DNA of 7,256 nucleotides. It comes from Bacilli bacterium. GTDB lineage: Bacteria; Bacillota_I; Bacilli_A; RFN20; CAG-826. How positions within the stretch are numbered: position 1 is the stretch's first letter; each line of letters opens with the position of its first letter. Both the position numbers and the translations under genes were made by a program. Shown here piece by piece: positions 1 to 5,333 of the stretch. The notes under the pieces were generated by a model that worked only from the letters and a program-made list of their open reading frames with translations, did not search any database and was not told the origin of the DNA. The stretch spans positions 1-7,256 of the forward strand of contig JAILRR010000014.1 of assembly GCA_024698065.1 (NCBI GenBank), in the 5' to 3' direction.

Positions 1-523
1 AATTGGTCATGCCTTCGATAGTGAGGTTTCTTGGGTAGCAAGAATCGACATTGAAGGTCATGATTGGCGATTCATTTGTTTCGCCATCGGTGTAAGAGGC
101 GAGAAGACGGTAATAGTTGGTGCCTAAGAAAACGTTATGGATTTGGATGGTTTCTTCGCCATCGCCATCAACTTTGTAACCATCAGCCAACTGGGCATCC
201 TGACCATAGATGATGGAGAATCTCGCGACTTCTTTTCCTTCTGGGAGCTCGTAATCCCAGGTAAGGGTCACTGGAAGCGAATCAGATAAATGGTTTTGTC
301 CATTTGGCAAAAGGGTTTTAGGCATTTTGGCGTATGGGCCATCATCATATTCTAAGAACTCCTTTTGAGCCTCGGTATGAATCTCAGAATCGACTTTGAT
401 GTCATTGAATCCTTTGGTGTCGAGTTCAGGTGGAACCTCATGACTGCCATTCCCGCTTGGGCTACAGGCGGTAACGGACAAAACAAATAAAAATAAAGCG
501 CTGGTTAATAGTTTCTTTTTCAT
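1..523 (-). CDS. Secreted lipoprotein with fibronectin-III-like domain, C-terminus outside window (possible tyrosine phosphatase)
   Basis: Partial gene: 174 codons are visible and the frame stays open to the left edge. The N-terminus is a lipoprotein signal peptide: three lysines after Met, a hydrophobic core, then the lipobox V-T-A-C with the lipidated cysteine at residue 20. The mature protein should be anchored to the outer face of the membrane. A polar linker (about 21-80) leads to a beta-rich segment (about 85-163) with fibronectin-III hallmarks, including an early TLTWDYELPEG strand and a late YYRLLASYTDGETNES pair. The last visible residues, PRNLTIEGMTN, resemble the entry to the Y_phosphatase3-type tyrosine/serine phosphatase domain, which normally continues with an N-[VF]-R-D-[LI]-G-G motif. 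That domain is outside the window, so the phosphatase call is inference. The start is supported by GGGGA at about 531-535, seven bases upstream of ATG. The gene diverges from the GGDEF gene. Confidence is high for a lipoprotein and moderate for the fold. Confidence 0.85.
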   Translation of the reverse strand, partial: MKKKLLTSALFLFVLSVTACSPSGNGSHEVPPELDTKGFNDIKVDSEIHTEAQKEFLEYDDGPYAKMPKTLLPNGQNHLSDSLPVTLTWDYELPEGKEVARFSIIYGQDAQLADGYKVDGDGEETIQIHNVFLGTNYYRLLASYTDGETNESPIMTFNVDSCYPRNLTIEGMTN

Positions 524-684
524 TGGCAAATCCCCATTATTAATAATCTAGACGAAACAGCTCAAAAGAGGAAGATAGCAATCTTTTTCATTGTTCTTCT
601 TTTTTGAGAAAAAATGATTTTGAAAATGAATATTGTAAACAAAAGTTAAAACACCTAAACTTTTAGAGTTTCAGGTTTTTAGGA
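524..684. promoter_or_regulatory. Divergent intergenic spacer with promoters for both flanking genes (positions unresolved)
   Basis: This AT-rich 161-base spacer separates two head-to-head genes, so both promoters should lie here. I cannot place either confidently. Weak candidates are TTGAAA at 620-625 for the plus-strand gene, without a good -10, and TACAAT on the minus strand at about 632-637 for the lipoprotein gene. The spacer also holds an imperfect inverted repeat, listed separately. Confidence 0.4.
561..608. repeat. Imperfect inverted repeat in the divergent spacer
   Basis: CTCAAAA at 561-567 is the reverse complement of TTTTGAG at 602-608. Inside it, GAAGA at 571-575 pairs with TCTTC at 595-599. 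A small internal loop separates the two helices and the apical loop is 19 bases. No T-run follows in the right place on either strand, so it is unlikely to be a terminator. Its position suggests an operator or a transcript hairpin, but the low complexity of the region makes chance pairing a real possibility. Confidence 0.35.
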
Positions 685-1803
685 ATGGTTTTAGAAGCGT
701 ATTTCTCGGTAAGTGTGTTCTCGCTCGTCGTCATCCTATTGAGTGCCCTTATGTACATTTGGGTTTTTTCTTTTAGAAAGAACCTCAAATATCTTGCCAT
801 TCCTTTCTTCATATCCCTTACGATTGCGATTGAGATCACTGGTACGATTCTTGTCGCCAATGATCAGAAGGTTGTGGCGAGCATCCTCATGGCTTTCTAT
901 TACGCCTCACAGGGAATGACTGGCTGGTCGATTGGCATCGCTTTCGATAAGTTTGCCAAAGTCGGACTCTTCAAGAATGCGGTTAGACGTTGGCTTTTTG
1001 CCACTCCTTTGATCATCGCCTTCCCTTTCTATATTTTTGATTTGATCCATGAGAAGTTCGCTCTTAATGTCTTCTCGATTGAGTTTGGTATCTCTGGCAT
1101 CGCCATCACGGTCGTCATGGCGGTTTATCTCCTCTTCACTGGGGTGTTCGCTTTTGTGAGCGCTTCAAAAGCAGTGGGCTCGCAGAAGATTCTTTTCAGA
1201 GGATTTGGCATCTCTCTTGCTCTCCCTCTTTTCTTCATGGGAGTTGGATTTGCAGCGAACCAAGGGATGGAATATAGGTGGTTCCCATACGCGATGATGG
1301 TCCTTCTCGCCGTCTTCTTCATTCTGCGTTTCAAAATCACCCTCGATGGCTTGACTGGCATCAAGAACCGTTCCGCCTTCGACGTCGATATCAAGGACAA
1401 GGTGAACAACTCTACAAAGTATCTCCATTTGTATTTGATGTATTGCGATATCAATTACTTCAAGAAGATCAACGACACCTATGGGCATGATGCTGGAGAC
1501 AAGGCTCTTGTTCTCTTCGCTAAGACGCTTCACTACGAGGCCGAGACAATCAATGCTGACGCATACCGTTTAGGCGGGGACGAATTCTGCGTCATCTTCT
1601 CCCATCAGACGAAGAAAGAAATCGACGAGTTCACGAGGAACGTCATCAACAAGGTGAGCCAAACGGATGTAGGCTTTGAGTTCTCTTTCTCGGTTGGGCT
1701 TGCCAAATACCGCAAAGGAATGAGCGTCACCGACTTCCTCAATGCCGCCGATAAGGAAATGTACGAGCAAAAGCATTCGATGGAGGCTCTTACCCAAAAC
1801 TAA
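685..1803 (+). CDS. Membrane-anchored GGDEF protein (probable diguanylate cyclase)
   Basis: Predicted to make cyclic di-GMP from two GTP at the inner face of the membrane. Residues 1-216 form a hydrophobic sensor region with about six or seven membrane segments (roughly 8-28, 35-57, 62-85, 104-120, 130-160, 169-190, 198-216) and no recognisable soluble sensor domain. The GGDEF domain spans about 217-366. It has the entry motif DGLTGIKNR (221-229), the metal-binding Asp255 in CDINYFKKIND, YGHDAGD (266-272), an intact GGDEF signature at 297-301, the SFSVGLA strand (334-340) and the C-terminal AADKEMYEQK (354-363). The residues that would form the inhibitory RxxD site five positions before the signature read TINA, so product inhibition at that site seems absent. 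An in-frame stop at 664 limits upstream extension. AGG at 673-675 lies nine bases before ATG and is a modest ribosome site. The gene is monocistronic, with a terminator right after the stop. What signal it senses is unknown. Confidence 0.92.
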   Translation: MVLEAYFSVSVFSLVVILLSALMYIWVFSFRKNLKYLAIPFFISLTIAIEITGTILVANDQKVVASILMAFYYASQGMTGWSIGIAFDKFAKVGLFKNAVRRWLFATPLIIAFPFYIFDLIHEKFALNVFSIEFGISGIAITVVMAVYLLFTGVFAFVSASKAVGSQKILFRGFGISLALPLFFMGVGFAANQGMEYRWFPYAMMVLLAVFFILRFKITLDGLTGIKNRSAFDVDIKDKVNNSTKYLHLYLMYCDINYFKKINDTYGHDAGDKALVLFAKTLHYEAETINADAYRLGGDEFCVIFSHQTKKEIDEFTRNVINKVSQTDVGFEFSFSVGLAKYRKGMSVTDFLNAADKEMYEQKHSMEALTQN

Positions 1804-1830
1804 AAAGCGCCTGTTACGGGCGTTTTCTTT
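1802..1830 (+). terminator. Rho-independent terminator after the GGDEF gene
   Basis: CGCC at 1808-1811 pairs with GGCG at 1819-1822 around a seven-base loop. The helix is extended by A-T pairs (1802-1806 with 1823-1826) across a bulged G at 1807, followed by a T-rich tail. It overlaps the stop codon of the GGDEF gene. The GC core is short, so strength may be moderate. Confidence 0.65.
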
Positions 1831-1891
1831 TGCTTCTTATATTTTTAAAAAAATATTGCTCGACATTTCCATAAATGAGAGTAGAGTACAC

Positions 1892-1896
1892 GAGGG
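1892..1896 (+). promoter_or_regulatory. Ribosome binding site that decides the start of the FAD-dependent oxidoreductase gene
   Basis: GAGGG lies eight bases before the ATG at 1905. An earlier in-frame ATG at 1875 would add ten residues (MRVEYTRDNF) but has no purine-rich site in front of it. These residues would also precede a strand that opens the Rossmann fold directly at MYDLVIIGAG. The 1905 start is therefore preferred. Confidence 0.8.
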
Positions 1897-1904
1897 ATAA
1901 TTTT

Positions 1905-3320
1905 ATGTACGATTTAGTTATCATTGGCGCCGGCCCTGCTGGCATCTTTACTGCTTACGAGCTCCTCAAGAGAGGAACCAAGAAAAAAATACTCATGGTC
2001 GAAAAAGGCCATGCCGTCGAATGCAGACATTGTCCAAAGGACAAAGTCGGCCATTGCATCAAATGCGATCCATGCGCTATCACGACCGGTTTCAGCGGCG
2101 CTGGAGCCTTCTCCGATGGCAAGCTTTCGCTTAGCTATTCGGTAGGTGGAGAGCTTCCTGACCTCCTTGGTGCGGATAAAGTCCAAAGCCTTATCGATTA
2201 CACCGACAAGATTTATCTCGAATTTGGCGCTGATAAGCATATCGAAGGAAATGACATCAATAACCCTGAGGTCAAGACGATCAGAAGACACGCTATCGAA
2301 GCGGGCCTTCAGCTTATCGATTGCCCAATCCGTCACCTTGGCACCGAAAAAGCCCACGACCTTTATCTTGCTTTAGAAAAATACCTTCAGGGGCACGGCG
2401 TCGAAATCATCTTCGACAGCGAATGCTATGACCTCATCCTCAAAGGAGGGGAAGTCAAAGGCGTTAAGCTCCGCAAATACCACACAAACGAAGAAAGACT
2501 CGTCGAGTCGAAAGACGTTGTCATCGCCGCTGGTAGACGTGGTGCCGATTGGCTTGAGAAGATCTGCGCCAAATACGACATCGCCCATAGACCTGGCCCA
2601 GTTGATGTCGGTGTTCGCGTTGAGGTCCGTAACGAGGTTATGGAAACCCTTAACAAAACCCTCTATGAAGCCAAACTCGTCGGTTACCCAGGACCATTCA
2701 AAGACAAGGTCCGTACTTTCTGTCAGAACCCTGGCGGATTCGTCGCCCAAGAGAACTACGATGATGGCCTTGCCGTCGTCAACGGCCACTCTTTCAAAGA
2801 GAAAAAGAGCGATAACACAAACGTTTCGATTCTTGCCTCTCATAACTTCATGGAGCCATTCGATCAGCCAATTCAGTACGCTGAGAGATTTGGCGAACTC
2901 ACCAACATGCTTGGCACCGGACACATTCTCGTCCAGCGTTTTGGCGACATCCTTGATGGCAAACGCACTTGGCCAAAAGAGCTTCTCCGCTCTAACCTCA
3001 CTCCAACCTTAAAGGATGCGGTGGCGGGTGATATCACCGCCGCCCTCCCATATCGAACCATGACGGACATCATCAACTTCATCAAAGCCGTTGATCATGT
3101 CGTTCCTGGGTTTGCCGGAAGCGAGACCTTGCTTTACGCCCCGGAGATCAAGTTCTATAGCAACAAGATCAAGATGGACGAAAAGCTTGCCACGAACGTT
3201 AAGCACTTGTACTGCCTTGGTGATTCCTCTGGCTGGACTCGTGGCCTTATGATGGCCAGTGTCATGGGTGTTTACTGCGGACAAATCCTCTCCGAAATCG
3301 AAAAAGCAGAGGAAAAATAA
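1905..3320 (+). CDS. FAD-dependent oxidoreductase of the COG2509 type
   Basis: A 471-residue flavoprotein, within the usual length of the uncharacterised COG2509 'FAD-dependent dehydrogenase' family; the substrate is unknown. The N-terminal dinucleotide-binding motif is VIIGAGPAGIF (residues 5-15), followed by an acidic/basic VEKG at strand two. Next comes a five-cysteine segment, C40-x2-C43-x7-C51-x2-C54-x2-C57, and then GFSGAGAFSDGKL (62-74), the most diagnostic stretch of the family. A middle AAGRRGADWL (208-217) fits the second FAD/NAD contact region. The C-terminal FAD contact is CLGDSSGWTRGLMMAS (437-452), preceded by YAPEIKFYS (411-419). No signal peptide or membrane segment is present, so it should be cytosolic. 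The start at 1905 is chosen on the ribosome site. It forms a unit with malQ, six bases downstream, but no metabolic link between the two is evident. Annotation as a glutathione reductase or BFD-like protein would be unsupported. Confidence 0.9.
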   Translation: MYDLVIIGAGPAGIFTAYELLKRGTKKKILMVEKGHAVECRHCPKDKVGHCIKCDPCAITTGFSGAGAFSDGKLSLSYSVGGELPDLLGADKVQSLIDYTDKIYLEFGADKHIEGNDINNPEVKTIRRHAIEAGLQLIDCPIRHLGTEKAHDLYLALEKYLQGHGVEIIFDSECYDLILKGGEVKGVKLRKYHTNEERLVESKDVVIAAGRRGADWLEKICAKYDIAHRPGPVDVGVRVEVRNEVMETLNKTLYEAKLVGYPGPFKDKVRTFCQNPGGFVAQENYDDGLAVVNGHSFKEKKSDNTNVSILASHNFMEPFDQPIQYAERFGELTNMLGTGHILVQRFGDILDGKRTWPKELLRSNLTPTLKDAVAGDITAALPYRTMTDIINFIKAVDHVVPGFAGSETLLYAPEIKFYSNKIKMDEKLATNVKHLYCLGDSSGWTRGLMMASVMGVYCGQILSEIEKAEEK

Positions 3321-3326
3321 ATCACT

Positions 3327-4739
3327 ATGCGCTCTTCAGGTATCCTTCTTCCCGTGAGCGCTCTCCCTTCCGACTTTGGAATCGGTGATTTCGGTCGGAA
3401 CGCTTTTGAATTCGTCAAACTCCTCAAGGAGGGCGGATTCAAGCTTTGGCAGATTCTCCCTCTCAATCCTTTGGGCTATGGCCACTCGCCATATCAGCCT
3501 TTTTCAAGCTACGCCCTTGATGAACTCTATTTCGATATTGCTTCTTTAAGCAAAGAGAAAATTGAGCCTTCCTCAAAGATCGATTACGAGAAAATCGCCT
3601 GCAAAAAACACGAAATCCTCTACAAAACCTTCCTCGATTCAAAAGACAAAGACCATAAAAAGACCCTTTCATTCCTTAAGAAAAACGAATGGGTCAAGTC
3701 GTGGTCCCTCTTCATGATGCTTAAGCGTAAGAACGCCTTGGCATCCTGGAACACTTGGCCAATCGAAGATCAAGAAAGCGTCAATAACGATACCTTGGAA
3801 CTCACTCCTGAAAGGGAATACGAGATTTGGGTTCAGATGAAGCTTTATGAGCAGTGGATGGCCGTCAAGAAATTCGCGAACAAGAACGGCATCCGCATCA
3901 TCGGAGACGTTCCTTTCTATGTTGGCTTTGATTCTTGCGATGTCTGGGCCAACCAGGATTCCTTCCTTCTTGATGAACACACAAAAGAGCCAACCTTCAT
4001 CGCTGGCGTACCTCCGGACTATTTCAGCGCGGATGGCCAAAGATGGGGTAACCCAATCTACAACTGGGACCTCTTTGAAAAGAACGGTTTCTCCTTCTTG
4101 ATCAACCGCTTGAAAGGCAATTCTTCTCTCTATGACATCATCAGGCTTGATCACTTTAGGGCCTATGATACCTATTGGAAGATTCCTTCCTCATGCCCAA
4201 CCGCCAAAGAGGGCGAATGGGTTGAAGCGCCAGGATATAGATTCTTCGCTACTCTAAAAAAGAAAGTGAGAAATGCTGAGATTATTGCCGAGGACCTTGG
4301 TGAGATGCGTCCAGAGGTTTATACCCTCCGAGATTCTTGCGGATTCCCGGGCATGAACGTTCTTGAGTTCACTTTCGAAGACATCAATTTCGATGATAAG
4401 AAAGAGAATATGGTTGCCTATATCGGCACTCACGATAATGACCCATTCGAAAGCTTCGTGGAGAAAATGAGCGAAGAGCAAAAAGCCAAATGGCTCCTCG
4501 CCCTCAAAGGCTATAAAGGGGAGAGCATCCGCGAAAAGGTGATTGAATATCTTTTGGCTTTGCCTGCTAAATACGCGATTCTCTCAATGCAGGACGTTCT
4601 TGGCTTAGGATCAGAAACAAGGCTTAACACCCCATCGATCATCAATGGAGAGAACTGGACATGGAAGATGAAGGATTTCAAAGATTTCTCATCGCTCCTT
4701 CCTAAACTCAAAGAAAGCAATAAGCGACACGGCCGCTAA
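3327..4739 (+). CDS. malQ: 4-alpha-glucanotransferase (amylomaltase, GH77)
   Basis: Transfers alpha-1,4-glucan segments between maltooligosaccharides, releasing glucose and building longer chains for phosphorylase; a cytosolic enzyme of maltodextrin or glycogen use. At 470 residues it is a compact GH77 without an N-terminal extension. Visible motifs, in order, are SSGILLPVSALPSDFGIGDF (3-22), WQILPLNPLGYGHSPYQ (41-57), IIGDVPFYV (191-199), GVPPDYFSADGQRWGNP (227-243), the nucleophile region IIRLDHFRAYDTYW with Asp275, the acid/base in IIAEDLGEM with Glu322, and the third carboxylate in YIGTHDND with Asp370. All three catalytic acids are present. After THDND the family usually has Thr; here it is Pro373. 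The ribosome site AGAGGA (3308-3313) lies inside the end of the upstream gene, 13 bases from ATG, which suggests translational coupling. No terminator is obvious before the tRNA gene, so some transcripts may run on to the one at 4915. Confidence 0.96.
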   Translation: MRSSGILLPVSALPSDFGIGDFGRNAFEFVKLLKEGGFKLWQILPLNPLGYGHSPYQPFSSYALDELYFDIASLSKEKIEPSSKIDYEKIACKKHEILYKTFLDSKDKDHKKTLSFLKKNEWVKSWSLFMMLKRKNALASWNTWPIEDQESVNNDTLELTPEREYEIWVQMKLYEQWMAVKKFANKNGIRIIGDVPFYVGFDSCDVWANQDSFLLDEHTKEPTFIAGVPPDYFSADGQRWGNPIYNWDLFEKNGFSFLINRLKGNSSLYDIIRLDHFRAYDTYWKIPSSCPTAKEGEWVEAPGYRFFATLKKKVRNAEIIAEDLGEMRPEVYTLRDSCGFPGMNVLEFTFEDINFDDKKENMVAYIGTHDNDPFESFVEKMSEEQKAKWLLALKGYKGESIREKVIEYLLALPAKYAILSMQDVLGLGSETRLNTPSIINGENWTWKMKDFKDFSSLLPKLKESNKRHGR

Positions 4740-4762
4740 TTGATTATTTGTGAAATTCTCTC

Positions 4763-4791
4763 TTGTGGTAGACGAGTCACTTGACTATAAT
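4763..4791 (+). promoter_or_regulatory. Promoter of the tRNA-Val gene
   Basis: A perfect -10 hexamer TATAAT (4786-4791) is preceded at 17 bases by TTGTGG (4763-4768), which matches the -35 consensus in its first three bases. Initiation would be near 4798, giving a short leader before the tRNA at 4826. An overlapping second possibility is TTGACT (4781-4786), 18 bases before TATAGA (4805-4810). Confidence 0.65.
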
Positions 4792-4800
4792 AACGAAGCG

Positions 4801-4812
4801 CCTCTATAGAGG
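4801..4812. repeat. Perfect 12-base palindrome in the tRNA leader
   Basis: CCTCTATAGAGG is fully self-complementary. It lies about where transcription from the tRNA promoter should begin and 13 bases before the mature tRNA. It could be a small protein-binding site, or have no function. As an RNA hairpin it would have almost no loop. Confidence 0.45.
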
Positions 4813-4825
4813 GCATTGAGTTAAT

Positions 4826-4901
4826 GGGTAGTTAGCTCAGCTGGGAGAGCATCTGTTTGACGTACAGAAGGTCAGGGGTTCGAGTCCCTTACTACCCACC
4901 A
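4826..4901 (+). tRNA. tRNA-Val (anticodon GAC)
   Basis: The 76-base cloverleaf folds cleanly. The acceptor stem GGGTAGT pairs fully with ACTACCC. The D stem is GCTC/GAGC with an eight-base loop. The anticodon stem TCTGT/ACAGA encloses the loop TTGACGT, with GAC at 4859-4861. The variable loop is five bases. The T stem AGGGG/CCCTT has one G-T pair and the loop TTCGAGT. The discriminator is A and CCA is encoded at 4899-4901. The anticodon GAC reads valine codons GUC and GUU. It is a single tRNA gene, not part of a visible array. Confidence 0.97.
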
Positions 4902-4914
4902 TTAATCAAGAATA

Positions 4915-4945
4915 GCCTTACTCGTTAAGGCTTTTTTCTTTTTTT
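4915..4945 (+). terminator. Rho-independent terminator after tRNA-Val
   Basis: GCCTTA (4915-4920) and TAAGGC (4926-4931) form a six-pair stem around the loop CTCGT. They are followed directly by six T, a C and seven more T. This is a canonical terminator, and it may also end read-through from malQ. Confidence 0.9.
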
Positions 4946-4991
4946 CTGCAAAAAATATAACTAGAATGTAAATAACAAAAGGAGTCTACAT

Positions 4992-5300
4992 ATGGCTAAA
5001 CCAGCACCAAAAGCAAAGCCAGCTGTGGCTAAAAAACCAGCAACACCAGCTCCTAAAAAGGCTGAACCAAAGAAAGAGGAGAAGAAGGGCCCAACCGCCG
5101 GAGCTTCCTATCATCTTTCCAAGAGAGCAAGCGACAATAAGTGGCAGGTCTTCTTGACTGGATCTGACAAAGTCATTAAGACATTCGCTACCAAAGCCGA
5201 AGCCGAGGAGTACACCAAGAAAATGGCGGCCAACACCGGTCGTTCAATCTTGACCCATGCTTCAAAAGGCGCTTCCAAAGGCAAGATTCAAAAGAGATAA
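4992..5300 (+). CDS. Small basic DUF2188 protein with Lys/Ala/Pro-rich tail
   Basis: This 102-residue, strongly basic protein has two parts. Residues 1-37 are almost only Lys, Ala, Pro and Glu, with repeated PKKAEP / AKPA-like units, resembling the disordered tails of histone-H1-like bacterial proteins. Residues about 40-102 match the DUF2188 pattern: YHLSKR, then DNKWQVFLTGSDKVIKTF, TKAEAEEYTKKMA, and a terminal glycine/lysine segment GASKGKIQKR. DUF2188 has no established function to my knowledge. The charge and tail suggest nucleic-acid or polyanion binding, which is inference. There is no signal peptide or membrane segment. The start is secure: AAAAGGAG (4977-4984) sits seven bases before ATG, one of the best ribosome sites in the window, which suggests high expression. 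TAGAAT (4961-4966) or TATAAC (4955-4960) could be the -10, but no convincing -35 is seen next to the preceding terminator. The gene is monocistronic and ends at a strong hairpin. Confidence 0.88.
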   Translation: MAKPAPKAKPAVAKKPATPAPKKAEPKKEEKKGPTAGASYHLSKRASDNKWQVFLTGSDKVIKTFATKAEAEEYTKKMAANTGRSILTHASKGASKGKIQKR

Positions 5301-5303
5301 AAC

Positions 5304-5333
5304 AAAAGGCACCGTCAATCCGGTGCCTTTTTT
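5304..5333. terminator. Bidirectional terminator between convergent genes
   Basis: GGCACCG (5308-5314) pairs with CGGTGCC (5321-5327) around a six-base loop. AAAA on the left and TTTTTT on the right flank it, so the outer A-T pairs extend the stem. The plus strand ends in six T. The minus strand reads CCTTTTGTTTT after the stem, so both the DUF2188 transcript and the bioY-birA transcript can end here. The T-run touches the stop codon of the minus-strand gene (5333-5335). Confidence 0.93.

Noticed and set aside
1839..1856. A/T tract ATATTTTTAAAAAAATAT as promoter or hairpin.
   Set aside because: Low-complexity self-complementarity; no -35/-10 pair with good spacing and a sensible distance to the start at 1905 could be defined.
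1875..1904. Ten-residue N-terminal extension of the FAD-dependent oxidoreductase from an ATG at 1875.
   Set aside because: It has no ribosome site, and GAGGG is well placed for the ATG at 1905, where the Rossmann strand begins.
2373..2924. Long minus-strand frame (183 codons) and other frames opposite the FAD-dependent oxidoreductase gene.
   Set aside because: They overlap a gene with clear family motifs, have no ribosome site or domain signature, and arise from its codon pattern.
3669..4154. Minus-strand frame of 161 codons within malQ.
   Set aside because: It is the antisense of conserved GH77 motifs and shows no feature of its own.
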